NCBI GenBank assembly: GCA_027858595.1
Contig: JAQICK010000475.1
Span: forward strand, 1-8,364
From: Melioribacteraceae bacterium
GTDB taxonomy: Bacteria; Bacteroidota; Ignavibacteria; Ignavibacteriales; Melioribacteraceae
Length of the DNA: 8,364 nt
Direction: 5' to 3'
Shown: one piece after another, positions 1 to 5,763 of the stretch
How the letters are laid out: every line of letters begins with the position of its first letter
Position numbering within the stretch: position 1 is the stretch's first letter
Position numbers and translations under genes: made by a program
Notes under the pieces: generated by a model
Told to the model about the DNA's origin: nothing
Database searches by the model: none
What the model saw: the letters and a program-made list of their open reading frames with translations, nothing else

Positions 1-27
1 AAAATGCTGAGTTAATTAGAACTCAGC
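1..27 (-). terminator. Probable intrinsic terminator downstream of cysN
   Basis: On the minus strand an 8-bp stem GCTGAGTT/AACTCAGC (27-20 paired with 13-6) with a 6-nt loop is followed by ATTTT at the window edge. It lies about 120 bp past the cysN stop, where the operon transcript would end. The U-run is cut by the window boundary, so its full length is unknown. A second pairing (1-11 with 50-60) competes for part of the same sequence. The hairpin could equally end a convergent gene lying outside the window. Confidence 0.5.
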
Positions 28-60
28 CATAATTTTTATGTTATACATTCTCAGCATTTT
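1..60. repeat. Inverted repeat AAAATGCTGAG / CTCAGCATTTT
   Basis: Positions 1-11 are the perfect reverse complement of 50-60. The inner copy AACTCAGC at 20-27 can instead pair with 6-13, so the stretch holds two mutually exclusive hairpins. It sits between the end of cysN and whatever lies left of the window. Confidence 0.7.
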
Positions 61-93
61 GTGCTAATCTATTTCAATTTTAATTTGATGTTT

Positions 94-111
94 TTTCAAT
101 ATTTATTGAAA
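94..111. repeat. Small AT-rich hairpin after cysN
   Basis: TTTCAAT (94-100) and ATTGAAA (105-111) form a 7-bp stem with a 4-nt loop, 35 bp past the cysN stop. No T-run follows it in the direction of cysN transcription, and the stem is almost all A/T, so a terminator role is doubtful. Confidence 0.35.
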
Positions 112-145
112 TTTGTGAACAATATAAGCGAAATAAAAAGTGATA

Positions 146-1963
146 TTACCATGGTTTAAAAATCAATCCATTTTCATATAATTCGTTTTTTATAATTTGT
201 GATGATTCTTCAACATCTAATAAACCTGGGACTTTAATATCAAAAGAGAGATCAGAAGTAAAATCATCACCTGTCCAAACTGTTGTAATCTTATCTGGAT
301 TGACTATTGTTTTTACAATTTCAAGATCATCCTGAGTTAAATCACGTGCTGTTACAATTAGCAATGCTCCAGCATCGAGCATAATGTGGGCTACTTCTGC
401 TAATCTGCGTAAGTGCTCTTCACGACTACTTTCACTATTTTCAAGATCGGCATCAATACCATACTTAACATTCCCTATTCCAAGGAAATAAACAATTCTA
501 CCATCAGTGAATAATTGACTTTCAAGAATCTTTGCAACTTCTTTCTTCCCTGCACCAGTAGGGCCGGTTACAATAATTAGAGTCGATTTTTGGCTATATT
601 TTTCAGCCCTCTTCTCTGGTGAAATAATAGACTTAGCCCATTTATAATTTCTCAGAATTACATTATCACGTATCTGTGAATATTTATCCTCCAGAACCTT
701 TTGTATAATCCCACCACCAGCAATCTCATATTCATCAACAATAACAAATCTACTTGTCTTATCATTATTTTCAGCCAAATCAAAAGCTATTGCCTTATCT
801 AATTTCAATGTACACTCAGCAACTTCGTGTCGTGATATTTGGCGTTGCTCTTCAGATGCATCAAGATTGGAAGCATTTATTACTCTCTGAATCTCTTCTA
901 ATTTTACACTTACTTTTGCAGTACCAATTTTTAGAAAATATTCTTTATTCATTTCAAATGGTTTTCTACCTAACCAAAAGAGACTAACTTTAATTTTTTT
1001 ACTAGACTTAGGAGCAAGTTCTCCATCCTTAGCTGCCATCTCTCCGCGTGTGATATAAATTTGTTCATCAAGAGTAAAACTCGCTGCTTCATTTACGGAG
1101 ACATTATCATTTTTAGGAGCATTAAATCTTTCAACAGACTTAACCTTAGATTTTTTCCCAGATGGATAAAACACAACAGTATCGCCCTTGGATAATGTAC
1201 CCGTCTCAATAGTTCCAGCAACTACACGTCTATCATCACCCATGTTAGTAAATTTATATATTGCTTGGACCGGCATTCTAAATGGTTTATTGATTGCTGG
1301 TTTTTCTTTTTCAAAATCATCAAGAACATCTAAAACAGTCTGGCCAGAATACCACGAAATTGATTCTGTTAATTGTGCAATGCCATCTCCTTCACGACCA
1401 CTTACAGGAATAAAAGTTTTTGCTTTTACACCAATGCTTGAAAGGAATTCCGCATATTCCTTTTTAATTTTATTAAACACAGATTCAGAATATTCAACTA
1501 AATCCATTTTGTTAATAACAACTGCAATCTGTTTAATTCCTAACATAGATAGCATGTAACCATGCCTGCGAGAATTCTCTTGAACTCCTTCATTTGCATC
1601 AATCACAAGTAAAGCAGCCTCAGCTCTTGCCGCTCCAGAGACCATGTTTTTAAGAAACTCAATATGACCGGGCGCATCAATTATAATATAGTCTCTAATT
1701 TCAGTACTAAAAAATACTCTTGCTGAATCTATTGTAATTCCTTGTGCTTGCTCATCTTTTAGTGCATCTAGCAAAAACGCATACTCAAATGGACGAGCAT
1801 TTATTTCACATTGCTGTTTTACAAAATCAAGCTTTCCATCTGGAAGTGAGTTTGTATCTGCTAACAACCTACCTATAACAGTACTTTTGCCATGATCCAC
1901 ATGTCCAGCAATTACTATATTCATTTGACTTCGGGATAAAGAATCTTTGTTAGTACTGTTCAT
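146..1963 (-). CDS. cysN: Sulfate adenylyltransferase GTPase subunit CysN with degenerate APS-kinase-like C-terminal domain
   Basis: This 605-aa protein is the GTPase subunit that, with CysD, drives synthesis of APS from ATP and sulfate in the cytoplasm. Residues about 14-440 form an EF-Tu-like GTPase with G1 GHVDHGKS (20-27), a DEQAQGITID switch region (about 70-79), G3 DAPGH (96-100) and G4 NKMD (151-154), followed by beta-barrel domains. Residues about 455-605 resemble APS kinase: P-loop-like GPTGAGKK (467-474), GIGN (495-498) where the family has DGDN, and a region like RRxxEVA (519-525). The kinase domain has lost the P-loop Ser/Thr, both DGDN aspartates and the FISPFR motif, so I infer it is non-catalytic. 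The layout resembles NodQ/CysNC fusions. The ATG start has AAGGAA 11 nt upstream; Met14 is an alternative start. The gene lies 680 bp past cysD, separated from it by a four-helix-bundle module. The alternative label EF-1alpha-like protein is less likely given cysD nearby. Confidence 0.87.
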   Translation of the reverse strand: MNSTNKDSLSRSQMNIVIAGHVDHGKSTVIGRLLADTNSLPDGKLDFVKQQCEINARPFEYAFLLDALKDEQAQGITIDSARVFFSTEIRDYIIIDAPGHIEFLKNMVSGAARAEAALLVIDANEGVQENSRRHGYMLSMLGIKQIAVVINKMDLVEYSESVFNKIKKEYAEFLSSIGVKAKTFIPVSGREGDGIAQLTESISWYSGQTVLDVLDDFEKEKPAINKPFRMPVQAIYKFTNMGDDRRVVAGTIETGTLSKGDTVVFYPSGKKSKVKSVERFNAPKNDNVSVNEAASFTLDEQIYITRGEMAAKDGELAPKSSKKIKVSLFWLGRKPFEMNKEYFLKIGTAKVSVKLEEIQRVINASNLDASEEQRQISRHEVAECTLKLDKAIAFDLAENNDKTSRFVIVDEYEIAGGGIIQKVLEDKYSQIRDNVILRNYKWAKSIISPEKRAEKYSQKSTLIIVTGPTGAGKKEVAKILESQLFTDGRIVYFLGIGNVKYGIDADLENSESSREEHLRRLAEVAHIMLDAGALLIVTARDLTQDDLEIVKTIVNPDKITTVWTGDDFTSDLSFDIKVPGLLDVEESSQIIKNELYENGLIFKPW

Positions 1964-2006
1964 TTATTTTTAATTTCCTTACTATTATTTCTTTGATACA
2001 TTAAAG

Positions 2007-2600
2007 GGAATGTTGGAAGTAAAGATGGAATTGTGGAATAATTGGATTTCTTTAATTCTAATATTCATAATCCTATTTTTAGCTTGCAAAAGTATCTTCC
2101 CAATTTCCTTCATTCTGCTTCTTTTGTAGTGATTTTATCAATCCAATTAATTCATTTTCAAATTTATAGTGAATTTCATCAAATTGTTCAAATTTTTCTT
2201 CATTAATTATTTCAATTTCTTTTAGTGAAATCATTCCTGAAAATAATTCCCCGCTAGAACCTAAGGCAATATTTAAAAAGTTAAGATATTCCTTAAGATT
2301 TCTTCTGCAATATCCTTCAGCAATGTTTCGGCTTATACTATGAGAGGCGTCCAAAATATTGTTTCTTGATTTCGACAATTCATAAGGAACATTTTGTGTT
2401 GATTTATAAACAAATTTAAATATTTGAATAGCATCTTCCCATACTCGAAGCTTGGTAAAGCCTCTATTGATATTTTTCTTTTTATCTCCATCTTCCCACC
2501 ATTCTACTATTTATTTACTATTACTTCAATATTCCACTTTTCCAAAATTCTTTTCTTATAAATTCCTTCGTACTCTTAATGTTCAGTTTTCCAACATTCC
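2007..2600. mobile_element. Candidate four-helix-bundle module bounded by a 12-bp inverted repeat
   Basis: GGAATGTTGGAA at 2007-2018 is the exact reverse complement of TTCCAACATTCC at 2589-2600. An inner pair GTGGAATA (2033-2040) / TATTCCAC (2530-2537) is also inverted. Together they enclose the four-helix-bundle gene and split cysD from cysN, which are normally adjacent. TGGAA-type words read outward-to-inward from both ends. There is no transposase, and I cannot see a target duplication. Calling it mobile is inference; it may instead be a transcript-level stem enclosing the gene. Confidence 0.4.
2079..2378 (-). CDS. Four-helix-bundle protein (S23/IVP-like), start unclear
   Basis: The 99-aa reading from a TTG codon contains the hallmark SISRNIAEGY segment (about residues 14-23), followed by a helix-rich tail, typical of the four-helix-bundle family also called S23 or 23S rRNA intervening-sequence protein. 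The molecular role of the family is poorly known. The homology continues upstream of the TTG: in frame up to about 2465 the minus strand reads GFTKLRVWEDAIQIFKFVY, the usual first helix. No ATG, GTG or TTG occurs between that segment and the stop at 2511-2513. So the full-length protein of about 130 aa would need an ATA, ATC or ATT start, or the gene has lost its start and is decaying. It lies between cysD and cysN inside an inverted-repeat module and is unlikely to act in sulfate activation. Its stop is TAA. Confidence 0.7.
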   Translation of the reverse strand: MSKSRNNILDASHSISRNIAEGYCRRNLKEYLNFLNIALGSSGELFSGMISLKEIEIINEEKFEQFDEIHYKFENELIGLIKSLQKKQNEGNWEDTFAS

Positions 2601-2643
2601 TCCGACCCTGTCGGATTCCAGTATTCCATTCTTTATTCCGATT
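2490..2643 (-). repeat. Degenerate TGGAA-rich tract between cysD and the four-helix-bundle gene
   Basis: The minus strand from 2643 to 2490 holds several irregularly spaced TGGAA/CGGAA/AGGAA words (for example near 2639, 2626, 2618, 2594, 2545 and 2536), starting directly after the cysD stop. No gene is visible in it. A similar but shorter tract lies on the opposite strand at 2007-2047, beyond the other end of the gene. I recall comparable tracts flanking four-helix-bundle genes in related bacteria; that is memory, not a search. Confidence 0.55.
2601..2615. terminator. Hairpin TCCGAC-CCT-GTCGGA downstream of cysD
   Basis: This perfect 6-bp GC-rich stem with a 3-nt loop lies 29 bp past the cysD stop and directly beside the 12-bp inverted repeat at 2589-2600. 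No clear T-run follows on the minus strand, so it may be a transcript-stabilising hairpin or an element boundary rather than an intrinsic terminator. Confidence 0.35.
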
Positions 2644-3525
2644 TTACATATATCCACCACGCCTCAGCGTTTCAAGTCCACCACCATCTTCTTTGTCTTG
2701 TGCTCTCCCAGACCTTTCCGCAATATTTTTAAGACCCCCAGAACTTAACTCTTCAATTATTTCATCCACATTTTTAGAGGGTGAGCTGATAGGGGTTGTA
2801 CAAGGATAACATCCAAGTGATCTATAACGCTTTCCTTCCCCTTGATTGTAGTAAAGTGAAACAGTAGGTATATTTTCTCTCTTAATATATTCCCAGATAT
2901 TTAATTCTGTCCAATCTAGCAATGGATGAATTCTCAAATGTGTTCCAGGTGCAAAATCAGTTTTAAATTGATTCCAAAATTCTGGTGGTTGATCACCAAC
3001 ATCCCATTGGTTCTCAACATTTCTAGGTGAAAAGTATCTCTCCTTAGATCGACTACCCTCTTCATCAGAGCGAGCACCAACAATTACGCCAGTATAAGGT
3101 TCGGTATTCGTGTCAACTTCGTATTCACCTTTTGTATGATTCATTCTATATCTTTTCCACTTTCCACTTAATGTGTTTTTAAGTGCATCCGTTTTAAGAC
3201 TTTTACAACATTGAATTCTATCAACATTTCCATCGGGGAAAGTTAGTTTCTCTGCTAGTACTTTCTCATTTTGACCATATACCATGTTGAGATTCCACTC
3301 TTTTGCAAGTCGATCTCTGTACTCGATCATCTCTGGAATTTTATAAGCCGTATCAATATGTACTAACGGAAATGGTACGTGACCCATAAAAGCCTTACGT
3401 GCAAGCCACAAAAGTACAGTACTATCTTTTCCTATTGACCATAGCATACACATATTCTTGAAATTTGCATAAGCCTCGCGAAAAATATGCATACTCTTAT
3501 TTTCTAGTTCATCTAAATGATCCAT
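2644..3525 (-). CDS. cysD: Sulfate adenylyltransferase small subunit CysD
   Basis: This 293-aa subunit catalyses adenylation of sulfate by ATP to give APS and pyrophosphate, working with the CysN GTPase in the cytoplasm. It belongs to the PP-loop ATP pyrophosphatase superfamily. Visible motifs are SIGKDST (30-36, the PP-loop), HIDT (56-59), CCK (106-108), GARSDEEGSR (150-159), SLGCYPCT (236-243) and the conserved tail RSGRAQDKE (271-279) ending GGYM. Length and both ends match the family, and no key motif is missing. It starts at ATG, 14 nt after the stop of the kinase-like gene, with no Shine-Dalgarno sequence, so it is probably co-transcribed with it. Unusually, its partner cysN is not directly next but 680 bp downstream, past a TGGAA-rich tract and a four-helix-bundle gene. 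Confidence 0.96.
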   Translation of the reverse strand: MDHLDELENKSMHIFREAYANFKNMCMLWSIGKDSTVLLWLARKAFMGHVPFPLVHIDTAYKIPEMIEYRDRLAKEWNLNMVYGQNEKVLAEKLTFPDGNVDRIQCCKSLKTDALKNTLSGKWKRYRMNHTKGEYEVDTNTEPYTGVIVGARSDEEGSRSKERYFSPRNVENQWDVGDQPPEFWNQFKTDFAPGTHLRIHPLLDWTELNIWEYIKRENIPTVSLYYNQGEGKRYRSLGCYPCTTPISSPSKNVDEIIEELSSGGLKNIAERSGRAQDKEDGGGLETLRRGGYM

Positions 3526-3539
3526 ATAATACCAATCGT

Positions 3540-4259
3540 TTATAAATCTTTTTTTATTTTATTCAAAATCATTTCCGCCGCTTCATTAGTGGAAATATTT
3601 GATGTATCTATCTCTAGCATTGGATTTTCTATAACTTCATACTCAACTGTTACTCCAGGGAAATCTTTAATCTCACCATTTAGTGCCTTTTTATAAATCC
3701 CTTTATCATCTCTAGCAGCACAAACTTCCATAGGAGTTGAAATATAGACCTCTTTATAGTTCTCTACTAAATGCGATACAAATTCCCTTGATTCCTTATA
3801 CGGAGATAGGAACGAAGCAACAACAATCACCCCTTGCTCTTCTAGTTTTTTTGCTAAGTAACCAACTCGTTTAATGTGTTCATTTACTTCTAATCTAGAA
3901 TGCCCAGTTCCAGGAATCACTTCTCTAATTATGTGGCCATCAAGGTGCTCGGCTTTGTGTCCTTTTTCTTTCAGTAGTTTTGTTAAAGATTTTCCAATTT
4001 CAGATTTTCCAGAACGACTAAGCCCAGTAATCCATATTACAATTGGTTTAATTTCTTTCCGTCCAAATTTAATTTTATCCCAACCTCTTTCATGTAGAAA
4101 GTAGATTAACATTTTTAAGAAAACCTCAATGCCACCAACAGAGAGGGCAACCGAAACATCACCTATAAAAACATATACTAACGCAATAGTAGTTGCAGTC
4201 GCAAGTACTCGCCATGAAATTGTTTTAACAATTGACCGAAGATTAGTTTCTCTGTACAT
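3540..4259 (-). CDS. DUF2061 membrane domain fused to a divergent APS-kinase-like domain
   Basis: In this 239-aa protein, residues about 7-66 match DUF2061: KTISWRV (12-18), two hydrophobic segments (about 18-33 and 37-57) and the LHERGW signature (55-60), so it is probably an inner-membrane anchor. Residues about 72-239 are a CysC-like P-loop kinase with GLSRSGKS (79-86), DGHIIR (107-112) where true APS kinases have DGDNVR, FLSPYKESR (150-158), KGIYKKA (186-192) and GEIKDFPGV (195-203). The second Asp of DGDN is His, and the Arg and Asn that bind APS in canonical enzymes align with Val125 and His128 here. The fold and ATP site look intact but APS may not be the substrate. It starts with ATG 10 nt after cysC and is followed by cysD 14 nt later, so it is clearly inside the operon. 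Automatic annotation would probably call it adenylyl-sulfate kinase; I consider the substrate open. Confidence 0.85.
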   Translation of the reverse strand: MYRETNLRSIVKTISWRVLATATTIALVYVFIGDVSVALSVGGIEVFLKMLIYFLHERGWDKIKFGRKEIKPIVIWITGLSRSGKSEIGKSLTKLLKEKGHKAEHLDGHIIREVIPGTGHSRLEVNEHIKRVGYLAKKLEEQGVIVVASFLSPYKESREFVSHLVENYKEVYISTPMEVCAARDDKGIYKKALNGEIKDFPGVTVEYEVIENPMLEIDTSNISTNEAAEMILNKIKKDL

Positions 4260-4269
4260 ATTACAATAG

Positions 4270-4878
4270 CTAGTTGATGGTTGTTATTATTTTAAGATCT
4301 GTTAAATACTTAATTAGTATTTCTACATTCTTTTGTGGAATAGATTTAGCTCCACTCTCAATTCTAATTTCTGGTTCTATAGGTTCTTCATATGGAGAAG
4401 ATATTCCTGTAAAATCTTTGATTTCACCAGAACGTGCTTTTTTATACAATCCTTTTGAATCTCTTGTTTCACATGTTTCTATATCTGCATCAACAAAGAC
4501 TTCTACAAATTCATTTTGGTTTAATAGCTTTCGGACATTGTTTCTATCCTCTCTAAAGGGAGAAATAAACGCTGTTAAAACAACTATCCCAGCATCTACA
4601 AACAGTTTTGCAACCTCGCCAATTCTTCTGATATTCTCTTTCCGTCCATCATTTGAAAAATCAAGATTGTTGTTTAATCCTAAACGAACATTATCGCCAT
4701 CCAATAGGTAAGTGTGTACTCCAATTTTATTAAGTTCAAACTCCAACTCATTAGCTATGGTAGATTTTCCACTTCCACTTAAGCCAGTAAACCAAATACA
4801 AACACCTTTATGACTATTCAGTTTTTCACGGTCAGTTTTAGTGACTTTTGTATTATGCCAGACAACGTAAGTACTCAA
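4270..4878 (-). CDS. cysC: Adenylyl-sulfate kinase CysC
   Basis: This 202-aa enzyme phosphorylates APS at the 3'-hydroxyl with ATP to make PAPS. All hallmarks are present: P-loop GLSGSGKST (32-40), DGDNVR (60-65), APS-binding Arg79 and Asn82, FISPFRE (104-110), KGLYKKAR (142-149) and GEIKDFTGI (151-159). It is the only one of the three APS-kinase-like domains in the window with a complete set. The N-terminus STYVVWHNTKVT matches the usual opening of CysC, which supports the TTG start at 4878; no ATG lies at the corresponding place. The common RHGLN is RLGLN here. Three 8-bp tandem repeats lie just upstream, and the reading frame is open all the way from the cysQ stop. It ends with TAG 10 nt before the next gene, so the two are transcribed together. 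Confidence 0.95.
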   Translation of the reverse strand: MSTYVVWHNTKVTKTDREKLNSHKGVCIWFTGLSGSGKSTIANELEFELNKIGVHTYLLDGDNVRLGLNNNLDFSNDGRKENIRRIGEVAKLFVDAGIVVLTAFISPFREDRNNVRKLLNQNEFVEVFVDADIETCETRDSKGLYKKARSGEIKDFTGISSPYEEPIEPEIRIESGAKSIPQKNVEILIKYLTDLKIITTIN

Positions 4879-4888
4879 GATAAATCTC

Positions 4889-4912
4889 GATTGAATGATT
4901 GAATGATTGAAT
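4889..4912. repeat. Three tandem copies of GATTGAAT
   Basis: Exact 8-bp units occupy 4889-4896, 4897-4904 and 4905-4912, followed by a partial GATT. They lie in the 66-bp junction between cysQ and cysC, 11 bp before the cysC TTG start, where a ribosome-binding site would be expected. Slippage would change both the spacing and the frame of this junction. Confidence 0.9.
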
Positions 4913-4944
4913 GATTTATTCTTTGCTTTGTCATCTGCGTTCCC

Positions 4945-5718
4945 TTACACTTTAAATGAACTAACTATAAAACCAAAATTTTTAATTATCTCTTTATTAT
5001 ATATTAATTCAGATTTGTCTTTGTTAACAAAATATCCACCAGCACCTAATAGTATTGCATGACCAGCTGCGGTATCCCATTCCCAAGTTGGTCCACCACG
5101 GAAATAAATTTCAGCTTTGCCTTCTGCAATTAAACAGATTTTAAGAGAACTTCCTTTTGAAAGAGATTCGTTGATTTTATAATTAGAGTAAAACAGTTTC
5201 TCTTCATCGCCAGAATGCGATCGTGATTGCACTACATCTAGTGCATCAAGTCTAGATTTATCACTTACTTCTATTCTCTTCTTAAACCCATTCGAGTCAA
5301 TTTTAAAACTTCCATTAGCTACGTCACCATAATATACTTCATTAGTTACAGGAGCAAAAATTACACCAGCAATTGGTTTTCCAGCATCAATAAGAGCAAT
5401 GTTTACGGTAAATTCACCGTTTCGCTTTATGAACTCTTTTGTTCCATCTAAAGGATCAACCAACCAAAACTTCGTCCATGTTTTTCTTTCTTCAAATGGA
5501 GTTTCTTTTCCTTCTTCAGATAGAATCGGAATTTCTGGATATATTTCAGTTAACCTTTTTTCTATTACTTCATTTGCAGCTCTATCTGCCTTTGTTAAGG
5601 GAGAAGTATCACTCTTTATTTCAATTCCAAAATCATCAGAGTTATAAATCTTTATAATAGATTTTCCTGCCTCTTTGGAAATCGCAATTAAGTTTCTACT
5701 TAGTTCTTCTATATTCAT
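4945..5718 (-). CDS. cysQ: 3'(2'),5'-bisphosphate nucleotidase CysQ (PAP phosphatase)
   Basis: This 257-aa member of the lithium-sensitive, Mg-dependent inositol monophosphatase-like phosphatases hydrolyses PAP, the by-product of PAPS use, to AMP and phosphate, relieving product inhibition. Metal-site motifs are SEEG (67-70), DPLDGTKEF (88-96) and WEWDTAAGHAIL (212-223). Length and motif spacing fit CysQ rather than general inositol monophosphatase, and the neighbours (APS kinase, ATP sulfurylase) support PAP as substrate. It starts at ATG, 45 bp after the dehydrogenase stop, with no convincing Shine-Dalgarno sequence. Its TAA stop is in the same frame as cysC 66 nt later, with no other stop between, so readthrough would in principle give a CysQ-CysC fusion; I see no readthrough signal. 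Confidence 0.93.
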   Translation of the reverse strand: MNIEELSRNLIAISKEAGKSIIKIYNSDDFGIEIKSDTSPLTKADRAANEVIEKRLTEIYPEIPILSEEGKETPFEERKTWTKFWLVDPLDGTKEFIKRNGEFTVNIALIDAGKPIAGVIFAPVTNEVYYGDVANGSFKIDSNGFKKRIEVSDKSRLDALDVVQSRSHSGDEEKLFYSNYKINESLSKGSSLKICLIAEGKAEIYFRGGPTWEWDTAAGHAILLGAGGYFVNKDKSELIYNKEIIKNFGFIVSSFKV

Positions 5719-5763
5719 CTTCTGTTTATATTATAAATAACTCAATATGTTTTTGCAAAATTA

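Noticed and set aside
1188..1559. 123-aa plus-strand open frame
   Set aside because: It is antisense to the GTPase part of cysN, with no family resemblance.
2087..2094. TACTTTTG on the minus strand as a promoter for cysN
   Set aside because: It matches TAnnTTTG but lies in the coding end of the four-helix-bundle gene, and no TTG sits at the -33 distance.
2452..2748. 98-aa plus-strand open frame over the cysD-four-helix junction
   Set aside because: It is rich in Pro/Ser/Phe from reading TTCCA repeats and overlaps the cysD 3' end; no domain.
4274..4711. 145-aa plus-strand open frame
   Set aside because: It is fully antisense to cysC, whose motifs are complete; it has Ser/Phe-rich composition expected of an opposite-strand shadow.
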